64,000 nucleotides of DNA from Gordionus sp. m RMFG-2023. Lineage: Eukaryota; Nematomorpha; Gordioida; Chordodea; Parachordodidae. Below are positions 21,703 through 33,360 of this stretch, piece after piece. The stretch spans positions 23,351,366 to 23,415,365 of the forward strand of contig NC_088777.1 in the NCBI RefSeq assembly GCF_954871325.1, written 5' to 3'. The position numbers and the translations under genes are program-made. Each line of letters starts with the position of its first letter. Within the stretch, counting starts at the first letter, position 1. The notes beneath the pieces were generated by a model. It saw nothing but the letters and a program-made list of their open reading frames with translations. It did not search any database and was not told the DNA's origin.

Positions 21703-24336
21703 GTATTAAACCTCATTCCAATTTCTCTTCTCATGGCATAATTTTATCATTATCAGATTTTCTCTTGATAAAATATACTTAATTTATAAAATTATCATAT
21801 GTATATATTATAAGTGGCATTTAATAATGAGAATTGTTTGATAATCCGAAATATTTTGTGTTATAATATATGATTTAAAAGAAATTTTAAAAAATCGAGT
21901 TGTCAGACTAAATTTTTTAACTTTATTTTCTAAAAACCGACTTTATAAAATTTAAAATATTTTGAGAAGATTAAGACCACAATAAAATAGGAAATTTCAA
22001 AAACAAAACGAATGACGCGTTTCAGAGTTATAGAGATTCGAAACGCGACATTTTTTAGCCACCCGGCATATAATCTAAATTTTTGATCTCATGAACAACT
22101 TTCTTCCAATAATAGGGACTAGGGTTAGTCGGGGTTTTTATTAAAATCATCATAAGCCTGAAAATAATTGTTGTATTTGAATTTATATAATACCATGATA
22201 TAGTCCAGCAAACACTTATCTGAGTTATACATTAATAAATATTTTTAATATTTTATATTTTTTCACAAGATTGATTCTAGTAAAAATTAATTTTCCCAAC
22301 AAGCCCCAAACCCGCGGCTTGTAGATTCCATTGGTTTATTAAGTCTCCTATAGGATAATAATAATTAATATTTTTCCATTATTTGGAATATGTTATATTG
22401 ATATAATACACCATTTGCATTTTAATAATTCTTTTTAAAATGTTAAAATATGACATTTTATTAATTTTAAAAAATGTTTAAGTTTTTAATGATTTTTTAA
22501 ATATTTTTTTCTAATTCTATTGAATATCATATAGAATTAATTTAAAACTATAATAGTAGCCAATGAATGCTTATTATATCATATTTTTAAGCATAATTAA
22601 ATTGATTCTACTAGCCCCTAATTACTAATATGATAAACCCTTTCCGACACGAAAAAAACACATTGATAATTTTTTCTTTTTATTATAGTAAAGTTTTATT
22701 TTTATTTAAATATAATATAATTTATATTTTTCAAAAATATTAAAAGAAATAAGCGGAATCATATCGATACAACCTCCCCTCCCCACCCAGCAGCCATATC
22801 TGGACGTATAGGAATTTTTAAATAAGATTAGATGAAGGATAATATTGCATTGATTAGATCGCCATCTTACTAAATCTGGTGTAATCGTCTAAATTATTGA
22901 TTTTATAGCTTTAAAACATAAAATCATATCTTTTTTAAATTTTAACATTGCTAAATTTAAAAATAATAAATGTCATATTTAAAGAACTCCTGTTTCAAAT
23001 AAATATTATATAACTTGTGTAGCAAATTGGAATGATTAAAAATATATTTAATTATTATATTTTGGTGGTTTCAATAGAGATGATATATGTATTAAGTTCA
23101 AATTTAATATTTTGTAATTTGTTTCTAAATCATATTATCTTTCCTGAAAGGGTTAATACCTCCAAAAAATATTTTTAAACATAAGATTGTGAGACTTTCT
23201 AAAATGGGAAAAGAAGATTTTTATTTTCATATAATATGTTAATTTAATTATTTTTAAACTATTCATATTTTTATGCAGCTTAATATTATGGTGTAAAAAC
23301 ATTTTATTTTTTACCTAAAACACAATTTTTTCAGAAATAAATAAGTGAGGGAATAAAATATTTTTTGCCTCAAATAGAATGACATTACTTTATTAAATTT
23401 GCATAACATTTTTGGTTTTAAAATTAAATCAGCTGAATTGATAAGCCCCTTGCTCCGACTACCGGTCTCCCCTATTTATTTTTTTCCTCGTTACCAAAAT
23501 TTATCGCTACAACAACTTCACCATATTTTTTTTTATTATTTGAATTATATTTCAAAAATAACGCTCAATAGAAGGAGGATATGATTTATTGCTTCTGAAA
23601 TTTCCTAGCATTAATCGGAGTCATTTTAATTCCAAAACATCAGTTTTTATTTAAAAATGGCCGCCAATATTTTTGAAGCGAGAACTTAATTTATTAGCAA
23701 TCATATATTAATCGCAGTCATATAATCCAAGTTATTTTCAAACATGAATTATTATAGAAAATGGCCGTCAGTGTTTTTGATTAATTTTAATATCCGTATT
23801 CTTGTTTTTAAAACTTTTGTTTTAAATCTTTCTATAAAACCTCTTTTAGGCTGGAAGAATGCACATTTAAAAAAATATTAAGCATAGAAAATTTAAAAAG
23901 AGATATTTTCCGTTTTTCAAGTTTTTAGGGTTATACATCTACTCTTTGAAGTAAACAACATTGTTTTGCGAGAACAAAAATTGCACTCACAAAGTAAATA
24001 TTTTAATTTTCTCATCTTCAGAACAAAACGATGATAGTAATGCACAACTACATTATCGCCACACTAATAAAATTTATGACATTCGCCAGATTAATAAAAT
24101 ATAGCAACTGAACTGAAATGGAAGTATACTATAATTTGATTTAAAAATAGCTAAGTTATTTTTAATAATATATGAGGCAGTTCAATTCATTAAATTTTAT
24201 TTAAACTTATATTTAATATGTTTCTATATCAACTTTTAAACAATTTTTTCTTTAATCGCATAACTAGAAAAAAGACGTTAGGAATCAAGAACCTAACAAG
24301 AATCAATTAAGGAAATCATTTTTATATTGTTTCTCC

Positions 24337-24480
24337 TAATTCCTGAGCCACAATATTCGCAATTTCATCATCAAGATATGAATTAAGTTCTGAGATGTGT
24401 AGCCATTCAATTCGACAATCTACTTATGATGCTGAATATTGCTTCATGTCTTGTTTAAATAAGCTTTGACCTTGTCATTT
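24337..24480 (-). pseudogene. Possible coding relic, unknown
   Basis: The minus strand reads FKQDMKQYSAS, stop, VDCRIEWLHISELNSYL, then DDEIANIVAQELGETI before a stop. The composition looks protein-like and not like translated AT-rich spacer. No family is recognised. It may be part of a decayed gene or transposon. Confidence 0.2.
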
Positions 24481-24733
24481 TGATTAAGCAATAAGAAAAC
24501 TTTATATCAAAAAATGCTTATCAAGTCAATACTAAATCCCTCACTAATTAAAACATATTTTGTCAAAGAATAATATAAACCAGTTCCGAGGACTTCTACT
24601 TGACTCAATTTTTTTAAAAAGACTTTTCTTAGCACCTTACAAATTTAATTTATTTCAGCCAAAACTCCATCCAAAATCTTTATTTATTATTAAGCCCAAG
24701 CCTAGCCATTATTTTAAATTTTAGGCCTGAGCC

Positions 24734-25603
24734 AGATCCGTGAAGTTGGCGGAACGATTTGAGGATCAATTAACAAAACCTATGCCAATATTTAGAGTTT
24801 TAATTGATCTTCAAACCAGGTATCAGAGGAATCAAAGGGCAAAATATGGAAAGTGTAAAATTTTGAAGCTGATGGAACGATTTGAGGATCAATTACCGAA
24901 ACTTATACCATTGTGTAGCCCGTTAATTGATCCTCTAGCCGGACAGCAGCGGAATGAACCGTTACTGAGTTATGAGTAAAATAAAAAAAGTTTTGGCACT
25001 TTGCTCAAACTGGAAATATAAAAGATCATGTTCTGGAATTGGCAATTATTTAGTATTCAATATGTACGTTAATAATCTTCAAACCGCATATCCGTTTCAC
25101 TTAACCAAGTTACAACCGTTTTAAAAGCGTGAAGTTGGTGGAATTATTTTTAGAAAGTGAAGATCAATTACCGAAAATTATGCCAAAGTGTAGTGCGTTA
25201 ATTGATCCTCCAGAATCTTTACGCATACCAGCGGAATGCACCGTTCGTGAGTTATAGGCAAAATAAAAAGGTTTTGGCATTTTGTCAAAATTTAAAATTC
25301 GAGCAATCATTTTTTAGTTAAAGATAATATTTAGTGCCTTAATTGATCCTCCGTATTCTTCAAACGGAATGCCAAAAAAATTAAAGGAAAGTGAAATATC
25401 AACAAAATAAGGAAAGTGAATTTTGACTGGCGGAATGAGGATCAATCACCGAAACTTACCATTAGCCCGTTAATTGATCCTAATTGATCTTCTATTCGGA
25501 GAACAGCGGAATGAACCGTTACTTTATGAGCAAAATAAGAAAGTGTTGGCATTTTTCCAAAACCGAAAATAAAAAAGATCATATTTGAAAATTGAGAATT
25601 ATG
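24734..25603 (+). repeat. Unknown repeat family, about four ~200-bp units with an internal palindrome
   Basis: Units at about 24734-24855, 24857-25075, 25125-25330 and 25395-25603 share several blocks in order: GAAGTTGGCGGAAC, GAGGATCAATTACCGAAACT, TAGCCCGTTAATTGATCCTC, CAGCGGAATGAACCGTTACT, and GCAAAATAAAAAAAGTTTTG. The second and third blocks form an imperfect palindrome (GAGGATCAATTA against TTAATTGATCCTC). The fourth unit is split by the hAT at 25604 and resumes at 27656 with TTAATAATCTCTAACCG. No known family is recognised, and an 80-codon frame across it is not convincing. Confidence 0.7.
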
Positions 25604-27647
25604 TAGTGCTGTGAAGTAACGTCGTTACTTTTTTTGAAGAAAAGGAACGCCATTCGTTAAATTCTACTTGAGGTAACGAGTAGGTAAAGCGTTTCTTTTT
25701 TTTGAGCAACGGTAACGCAAAACGTTACTTTATATTTTTTCTATATCAACAAAAAGATATACATATTTTTTTGTATTATAAAATTACTTTTATTTATTTT
25801 TTAATTCTTAATATAAATAATTTAAGCCGAGTTTAATTCATATCAACCACTTCCTTCATTTTTATTTTAAATTCTCGTTGTTAAATTTTCTGTCGAAATT
25901 AATATTCAATCAAAATTCAAAGTAAATGTTAATAATGATATTATTATTCTTATAATTTATTTTAAGAATATTATATCTAATGTACTTGCTTCTTCAGATG
26001 AAGATGATTTAACCCTTCCCAGGCCCCTATTTGAAATATATTTTAAACGAATAAAGAAAATTAATGGTACCAACTCTACACTTAAGTTTAATCATGAAAT
26101 TAAAATATAAGTAGGGCTGTGCCGGTATTAAATATCGGATAGGATCGGCACCAATATTTAGAGTTCCCAAAAATATCGGATCGGGCCGATACCTGTAAAA
26201 ACCGATCCGCTCATTTTACTTTTCGTTTTTTTGTTATTTTATGTTAAGTAAATTTATTTTACATTATTATAATATTTTCTAAATAATTTTTTTTAAACAA
26301 TGCAAATGCACAACACTCTCTAAATTATATTCTTTAAAATAGATATATAGTATTTTAAAAGTTTTTTTATAAAAATAGAAAGGAACACCCAAAGTTTTAT
26401 TTATATTAAATCTTTTTAAATAATAACGCCAATTTTATTATTTATACTTTAAATAAAAGAATTTTCTTAAATATGGTATCTGAACTTTGGAAATATTTTA
26501 CAAAAGACAAAGATAATTTTGGAAAATGCGTTATCTGCGGAATCATCTGAGTTTACCTTCAATACGGCAGGGGGATAAGATACTCCATATCGTAGAAGCT
26601 TATTGCCAGAAAATCTAGAGGCTCTCGTATTTATTAAAAAACATCTAATATATTATAATTTTATATATCAAATACAATTTTATAATTCATACCAACATAA
26701 AATGGATATATTAACAAATATATGTTTTTTTAATTATAGTTTTAATTGTAGAAATAAAAAAAAAATTAAATGCACAATTTGATTTTTTGCATAAAAAATA
26801 TTGATTTCTTATATACATTTGGTTCAAAGGGGGGTGGTTAAAAATCAATATAAATATCGAATCTATATCAGTATTGGATCGGTTTTGAAACAATATCGGA
26901 TCGGATCGGTTAAAAATATGTGGATCGGCACAGGCCTATATATAAGCAGTTAAACAGTATTGGTCTGGGAACCAACATTAAAAACCCAAGATTAACAAAA
27001 TATTGGTTTTGGTTCAAAGTACTATATTGAGATTTTTTATATCTTCTATTTTTTGTTTTAGTATTACTATTGGTTTTACTATAATTGTTAATAAATTTAA
27101 AGAATAAAAAATAGTCATTTTAAAAAACTTTGCTTAAATAATATATATATGAAATAGTGGCGTAGCCAGGATTTATCTAATAACAAAATTTTACAGAGAA
27201 TTTCATTATAGATCTTATTTATTATTAAAATACTATATATAACATCCCATTATTTAACCAGCTGTGTTGAGCACTAAGCGCTCATGTTTGTCTGATTAAA
27301 AATTTGAAATCAATAGTTGCTAAAAATAAATAAAAAATTGTTACATAAAGATGTTATCTTAATTATTTTTGTATAATTTTATTTATAATATATTAATATT
27401 TTTTTTATAAAACGATCTTATATATTCTTTTTGTATAGTTTTATTTTATTATATATATTGTCGGAAAAAAATATTATTTTTGTATATATTATTTTTTTTT
27501 AAGTAACGAGTATCCCGTTACTTTTTTGGAAAGTTGGTAACGCGCGTTCCTTTTTTGGAAATGTAACGAGTAACGGTAACGCGTTTCTTTTTTCAGATGT
27601 AATGAGTAACGGTAACGCGTTTTTTTGTAGTAACGTTTACAGCACTA
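25604..27647 (+). mobile_element. 2-kb hAT derivative with GTAACG-rich ends
   Basis: The ends are TAGTGCTGTGAAGTAACG and CGTTTACAGCACTA, flanked by the exact 8-bp duplication GAATTATG (25596-25603 and 27648-27655). Subterminal GTAACG / CGTTACTTTTTT motifs repeat many times in both arms. Near 25990-26100 short coding-like remnants match the N-terminal region of the related relic at 5980-6480. No catalytic core remains. It interrupts the fourth unit of the 24.7-kb repeat family and itself contains the hAT derivative 26112-26938. A fragment AGTGGCGTAGCCAGGATTT at 27157 looks like the end of a further hAT. Confidence 0.9.
26112..26938 (+). mobile_element. 827-bp internally deleted hAT, TAGGGCTGTGCCG family
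   Basis: The ends are TAGGGCTGTGCCGGTATTAA and CGGCACAGGCCTA, flanked by AATATAAG (26104-26111) and TATATAAG (26939-26946), one mismatch. ATCGGATCGG motifs repeat near both ends. Inside, 26473-26550 encodes the start of a BED finger (SELWKYFTKDKDN, then KCVICG). After a short gap, RRSLLPENLEALVFIKKHL (about 26595-26650) is the extreme C-terminal tail of a hAT dimerisation domain. The whole catalytic core has therefore been deleted between them. Related copies are 30309-32498 and 57083-57438. Confidence 0.9.
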
Positions 27648-27655
27648 GAATTATG

Positions 27656-28480
27656 TAGTTAATAATCTCTAACCGGGATATTTCCAGGGCATATTTTTTT
27701 CTTGGGAATTATTTTCAGGGATTTTTTTCCGCTTACCATTCCTTTACATTATAGAAATATCCATCACAATTTTGAACTGATATTTATAGATTTAAAAAGT
27801 AAAAATATTATGCAATAATTTCATAAAAATGTAAAAGTATTGTTTACATTGTATTAATATTCATCAATAAAATATGTTCCTTCCAAGTTCTAACTAATTA
27901 TACACACGAGATTTACATTTTTTTAATTATTATTAACTTTCCTTCCATTTCAACATGATCCAATGATGGTCATAAAAGAAAATTAGTTAATGTCATTCTT
28001 AATCTTCGTTATTAAAAAAAATCCTTTCTATAAAAAATCACTACTCTCTTTTTATTCAAAAACATTATATAAAGATATTCTTTTTATATTAAAAAAGATT
28101 TTTTCGACTATTTTATAATATATTTTTATGAAATATCACTAATGCACAAAATTATTTTAAGCATATAGACATTCCGCTTACTTTTAATAAAGAAATTATA
28201 AGTTTAGTGCAAATTTTTTTTATAAAAATAAATATTGGTTTTAAATGAGAATTTGTTCGAGAGAACGTAGGGGTAATGGCATTTTTTCGTAATGAGAACA
28301 AAATATAAAAAAATGTTATTTACGTATTTTGTGCTCTCACGATTCATTATTAAATTTGCACAATTTGATATTTGACTTTTTGCAAAAAATTTTCCGTGAT
28401 TTCCTGAAACAATTTTAAAGATTTATTAAACTTTGAATAGATTAATTATTATTATGATTTAAAAAAATAAATAATTGTAG
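27656..28480. other. No gene seen
   Basis: This starts with the tail of the interrupted 24.7-kb repeat unit. It then continues as AT-rich DNA with no supported frame or repeat boundary. Confidence 0.5.
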
Positions 28481-28484
28481 CTCT

Positions 28485-28545
28485 GCTGAATCTTCAACGT
28501 TAGAGGGCAAACACATATTTAACTTAGACTTACTAAACGTATTAA
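28485..28545 (+). repeat. Short LINE 3'-tail-like fragment
   Basis: It contains CTTCAACGTTAGAGGGC, the same block as in the 3' ends at 39215-39250 and (inverted) 42990-43020, followed by a similar TTAACTTAGACTTACTAAACG stretch. It is short and diverged, and could be a remnant of a 5'-truncated insertion. Confidence 0.4.
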
Positions 28546-28679
28546 TACTCAAAATAAACTGGATTCAATTTACCCATGCGCCAAGGCATTCCATGACAAA
28601 TCAACTATGGTTTGGCTACCCCCTTCGATTTTTTAAAAATTTGGTAAGCAAAATAAGATATTAATGTAACTAAATAGTC

Positions 28680-29100
28680 GAAATTTAGTTTTTGGAGATA
28701 TTAGGGTTCATAGTGGCAAAAATGAGGCATTTTTTAGAGTTGTTAAAAGATACTTTTTAAATGGATCTAATCCAGATACATCATCTACAAACATATCTAG
28801 ATACAACTGTATCATTAATATACCATATATTAAATCCTCAAAACTGGTAGACCCTGAAAAAGTAAAACAGATCATGGGCGATGGCTTTATTCAGGTAATA
28901 ATATTATTAAGATTTATTTGGCTAAAATATAATCATTCATACTTAATCTAATTATTTTAGGTGTCTTAGCGAGGAAATTACTAATAACCAGGAAAACAAT
29001 CTTGTTAGGCTTCAATGATATCTTTCATACTAGAGGAAGATTTATATGATTACGCGATTTATAGGTTATGGTACAAAGGAGTACATCACAAAAACCAAAA
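28680..29100 (+). CDS. Possible exon pair of an unrecognised gene
   Basis: From about 28690 the plus strand stays open for about 70 codons (VFGDIRVHSGKNEAFFRVV, then NISRYNCIINIPYIKSS and DPEKVKQIMGDGFIQ). It reaches a good donor, CAG|GTAATA (28895). After ~65 bases with a T-rich acceptor (TTATTTTAG, 28960), reading resumes with CLSEEITNNQENNLVRLQ before a stop near 29015. Composition and splice signals look gene-like and not like transposon spacer. I do not recognise a domain, and the upstream limit is unclear because several frames are open. It may be a decayed gene fragment. Confidence 0.3.
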
Positions 29101-29236
29101 TGTATCATAACGGTGTATGTGCTACCGAGATGGATAACTTGTGCAGCAACTGTGCTGTAGACTAATTTATTAGTCTTTTATAATTGCAAATAGCAAATAT
29201 TTATACCATTATTACATATACCTGAGATACAATTTT

Positions 29237-29900
29237 TTTTTATAATATTCTTCTCCGTAGAATGCCGATTTCCAGCTTTACCCAGGTTGGCCAGTTTTCC
29301 CTTTAATTTTTCTTTTCCATTTTCAAGGTCACGAGCATCAATATTTGTAAGATTCATTTCTCTCATATCCGGCGCTATCATATCACCTTTATCTATGTCA
29401 TCTAAGGCCTTCCTCTAGGTCTTGACACGCTACTTCTATCACATCTCTTTACCCAGACAATTTTTGTCGTTCCACATGCCCAAACCATCTTAGTCTATTT
29501 TTTCGCATTACAACTCCAATCACTTTTATACCCATTCTTGCTCGCAAATCCTTGCTAGTTTTTTTCTCTTAGAGATACCCCACACATCCATCTAATCACT
29601 CATTTCTGTTCTTTCCAATTTGGCTTCGTTGGTCGCTTTCATTGCCCATGTTTCACCGCCAAAAATTAAACAACTCTTCATATAACTTACGTAAACTTTC
29701 CCCTTTAACTTACAGAGAGATGTTTTTATTTTTTAGAATAGACATCTCTCTGAACTTCTTCTATGCGTGTCTGACCCTTGCAACAACAGAATCTACACCA
29801 CCATCTGCTTAGCATATCATTCAAATAGCAAAACTTTTACACTTTTCCCAGGATCATTGCCAATATCCAAATAACCATTTTTACATTATCAAGTATTAAT
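29237..29900 (-). pseudogene. LINE (RTE-like) 3' fragment, better preserved copy
   Basis: The minus strand reads GKVYVSYMKSCLIFGGETWA, then LERTEMSDWMCGVSLREKTS, LRARMGI and MRKNRLRWFGHVER. These are the hallmarks of the C-terminal region after the reverse transcriptase in RTE-like non-LTR retrotransposons. It aligns with 6577-7195 throughout. Endonuclease and RT catalytic motifs are missing (5' truncation). In-frame stops follow after GHVER. The 67-codon minus frame near 29178-29381 covers its 3' end. Confidence 0.72.
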
Positions 29901-30308
29901 TTTCATCAAAAAAAATGGTCGTCAGTGTTTTTGAAGAGAGAAATTTATAACAGCAGTCATTTTACCACGACTACGAATGTTGTAAAATGACTGTCCATGG
30001 TAAAATGACAGCAATCGAAATTAAACACAGTGAATTTTCATAGGTACACCAGCCAGGATTTGTTTAAAAATATATTATATTTATTTTTACAGAATAATGG
30101 CTAAAATATTTGGTTTCAAAATATACGGCCCGACCTGGGTATTTCTTTAAAAAAAATTAAAATACGTCTGATAAATGTCAAGGGTGTATCTATACCACTT
30201 TCTGGAGATCGATCTATACCAATTACTAATCCGATATCACATTTGATTTTGTTCTGTATACATATTTATTTTTAAATGTAGAAAATATTTTATTAATAAA
30301 CAATTTAT

Positions 30309-32498
30309 TAGGGCTGTGCCGATATTAAATATCGGATCGGATCGGCACCGATATTTAGCGTTTTCCAAAATATCGGATAGGGCCGATACCTGCAAAAAAT
30401 TGGATCTTTTTACTTTTCTTTTTTTTGTTATTTTATGTATATTTATTTTACATTAATAACATTTTCTAAATAATTTTTTTTAAACAATGCAAATGCACAA
30501 CACCCTTTAAATTTTATATATTTATTTTGACAGCCTCGGACTTGCAATTAATCAAATCAAAACTGAGTACTGCGATATTAATACAATTCCCCAAAACGTT
30601 TTTGGTTTTAAGCATGTCCCCTTGAAAAATCTATCGCATTTGGGCTCTCCCATTGGTGAGGAGTCAGTGAATTTTTTTTTAGCGATATGGACAATATCTT
30701 TGAAAATTTAAAACGCATTCTTCCTTGTCTTTCAGCTCACAAGGCCTTTTTTTACGAAATTTCTTCAACATCCCTAAAATCCTTTATGCCCTACCATCGA
30801 GCCCATTATTTTTAGAGAGGGAGCATTTAGTGAGATTCAAAACCAGAATAAAAGTCATCCTTAGCGACTGCTTAAATATCAAATTTACAGACATAACTTG
30901 GCATCAAGCCACACTTCCTTCCAAACATGGCGGCCTTGGCATAAGATCCCCATTGTCGATCTCAATATGTGCGTTCATTGCTAGCCACCTTCAGGCACGT
31001 ATATTAATTGACCAACATCTGTTGGTTCACGATCCTTTTTTGAATACAGCTAAGAGAGAATGGGCAAAATCCGTCGCAACCTCAACCCTATTTCCGATCT
31101 CTGTGATGCAGAAGGATTGGGATTTACCACTTGTGAAAAACTCCGTTGATTACCTTATTTCGAGTCTCTCACCATTGGCTAAATTCACATTTATTGAACT
31201 TATCCAAGATCGGGGATATGAATTTTTAGATGCTACCAATCTCAAACTCGAATTGGACAACAATGAGCTCAGCTATGTTCTATGTATCAGGCTCAACATT
31301 CCCTTTTCATTACCATATAAATGCAGCAAATGTCATACGGATGATAACATTAGCATCCTTTACATTGCAATCGTAATCCCGGTCGGCAAACTCGACACTT
31401 GAAATGCAATCAAATCATATCTCTTGCATTAAGGTCAGCTGGTTTTCCTACATCAATGGAGCCTTCTAGCTTATTTTCCTATAGTAGGCGTCCTGATGGG
31501 GTCACACGTATCTTATGGTCTCAAGGAAAGTTTTTTATATGGGATTTCTCTTGTTTGGACACTAACTCCCCCTCTAATTTTTTTTAACAAGGACGCTCTG
31601 AATACAGCGCTGATTTCTCAAATTACATATTCATACCCATCATTTGCTCCACCTTAACTACATATGGTGATTTGGCTAAAAACCTTTTTAAAGACGTTGG
31701 CCGCCTAATCTGAAAAAATTCTGGGGAGCCTCGCGAAGGTTTTTACTTAAAGGAGGTTTTGAATAATTTTGCTCCTCTCGCTTTCATTTATATTGTATTT
31801 TACATTATTTTATGATTTATGCCTCAATATTGTCCTTTTGTTATTATGATATTTTTTTTTCCGTAATTATTTTCTAATTTAATTTAATTCTTTGTGAAAA
31901 ATGAATAATTTTGGAAACAAAAATAATTACGCATTTTATATACAACATTCTTTTCCCCCTTATAAAATTTCAATTTATAAAATAATTAATACTAATCATT
32001 AAAACTCAAATTATAATCATTCGAAATAGGAAAATTAAAAGATTTATAGTATTTTAAAAGTTTTATAAATATAAAAAGGAAGACCTAAAGTTTTATTTTT
32101 TTAAAATCTTTTTACATAATAACGCCAATTTTATTATTTATACTTTAAATAAAAGAATTTTTTTAAATATGGAATCTGAATTATGGAAATATTTTACAAA
32201 AGACAAAGATAATTTTGCAAAATGCGTTATCAGCAAAATTCTAATTTCACGGGGGGGGGGGGGGGGTAATGAAAAATTCATTTAATACTACCAATATCCA
32301 TACACTTTTTTAAATTATTGTAGAAATAAAAAATTAAATTTGCATAATTAGATTTTTTGCATAAAAATATTGATTTCTTAATTACATTTGATTCAAGGGA
32401 GGGGGGGGGGTAGTGGTGGCGAAAAATTACTATGAATATCGGATCGGGTTTGAACCAATATCGGATCGGATTGGTGAAAAATATGTGGATCGGCACAG
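30309..32498 (+). mobile_element. TAGGGCTGTGCCG-family hAT derivative split by a LINE
   Basis: The left end TAGGGCTGTGCCGATATTAA and right end GTGGATCGGCACAGC match the element at 26112-26938. The two halves (30309-30518 and about 32036-32498) are collinear with that element. The BED-finger start SELWKYFTKDKDNFAKCVI lies at 32170-32240. Between the halves sits a 5'-truncated LINE. Runs of 16 G (32251-32266) and 10 G (32402-32411) occur in the right half. No clean 8-bp duplication could be read at the outer ends. Confidence 0.85.
30519..32036 (+). pseudogene. 5'-truncated LINE: end of RT plus C-terminal nuclease-like domain
   Basis: Reading begins in the RT thumb region (SLGLAINQIKTEY, then NLSHLGSPIG). 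It passes through a 225-codon frame at 30725-31402 that contains LPSKHGGLGIRSPLSISICA and a CSKC motif. It continues at 31399-31587 with RRPDGVTRILWSQGKFFIWD and FSCLDTNSPS. The RPDG ... (V/I)WD ... (V/L)DT pattern matches the C-terminal domain of a LINE group common in marine invertebrates and other animals, and looks like a restriction-type (PD-(D/E)XK) nuclease fold; the fold is inference. FIPI and GDLAKNLFKDVGRLI follow near 31640-31710. Several frame changes break it. It is inserted in a hAT derivative, whose halves flank it. Confidence 0.7.
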
Positions 32499-32544
32499 CA
32501 ATAATAACATTTATATAGTAATTAAACAAATATACTAAGAATTA

Positions 32545-33130
32545 TTAAATAAATATTTAAATAAATATATCAGATTTCTTTTCAGAAATAACAAAATTTC
32601 CAATTTATCCGATGTCAGCTTACATCGATAGGGACTGTCAATATCACCAGCTTCACTTAAAACAGATTCTGATTACATTTGTGACAGGTGTTGCTAGATA
32701 TTGATGAATAGTTTTAGAAAGGGATATTTATAACAGTTGAGATATTTTAAAGTCTGCTCAGCAATATAAGATTTGCAAATATGGGAAATTTTAGATGCTA
32801 TAATTAAATTAGAGACTTTAATAGTATTAGCATAAGATCCCCACAAACTAAATATGCCAGTCGAATTGGTTACTGATATTGATGGAATATCTTCCATGTC
32901 CATACTTTGTTTTATATACTATATAAATAATAAAAACCAATATTTAAATAAATTTAATTTTTTACCTAGACTGGATGAATTAATTTACTCGCAAGAGTTG
33001 TTGTTAATACATTCTATAAGTAATATATATTGAATTTTAAACGTTATATCCTTCATAGTCTGGACACCTTTATCAGGCTCACTATCGAATTTATACCATA
33101 ATAAATCATAAAATATAGAAGATCAATTAA
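32545..33130 (-). pseudogene. hAT transposase C-terminal remnant
   Basis: On the minus strand, the segment from 32903 down reads MDMEDIPSISVTNSTGIFSL and later AEQTLKYLNCYKYPFLKLF. Nearer 32560-32690 come SESVLSEAGDIDSPYRCKL and TSDKLEILLFLKRNL. These are the hAT dimerisation-domain motifs (SERxFS.AG..., LxxLLFLKxNL). One or two stops separate the parts. An upstream piece near 33070-33130 may be a preceding exon, with a gtaaaa...tatatag intron at about 32905-32970. It belongs to a different hAT family from the adjacent element ending at 32498. Confidence 0.65.
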
Positions 33131-33360
33131 TAATCAGAAGTAATATATCAGAAAATCCAGAAGATCAATTTCTTTTATTTTTCATCAATTACAATAATAA
33201 TTCACGAATAATCAAATCTATCAATAATTAAATTTTAAAATCCATAATTATTTTCGAATGAATCTTTTTAATCGAAGAAAAAAATATAATCTCAAATAAT
33301 AATCTTGATTGACATTTTCTTTAAAATAAAAAAACATTTTTATTCCTCTTTAATTTAACA

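Larger units (their letters stand above)
20960..24730. other. Long AT-rich stretch with no supported gene
   Basis: Stops occur in all frames apart from two weak coding hints listed separately (21487-21700 and 24337-24480). Short near-copies of AAAATGGCCGTCAGTGTTTT occur at about 23633 and 23758, and again at 29914. No RNA gene or transposon terminus was recognised. Confidence 0.4.

Noticed and set aside
22770-22800. C-rich stretch CCTCCCCTCCCCACCC as a possible promoter or quadruplex element
   Set aside because: Isolated, with no gene downstream on either strand.
24740-24979. 79-codon frame with repeated RFEDQL motif
   Set aside because: It is a read-through of two units of the 24.7-kb repeat; other units do not keep the frame.
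29945-30010. GTAAAATGAC inverted and direct repeats as a possible small MITE
   Set aside because: The repeats are short and imperfect and no target duplication could be read.
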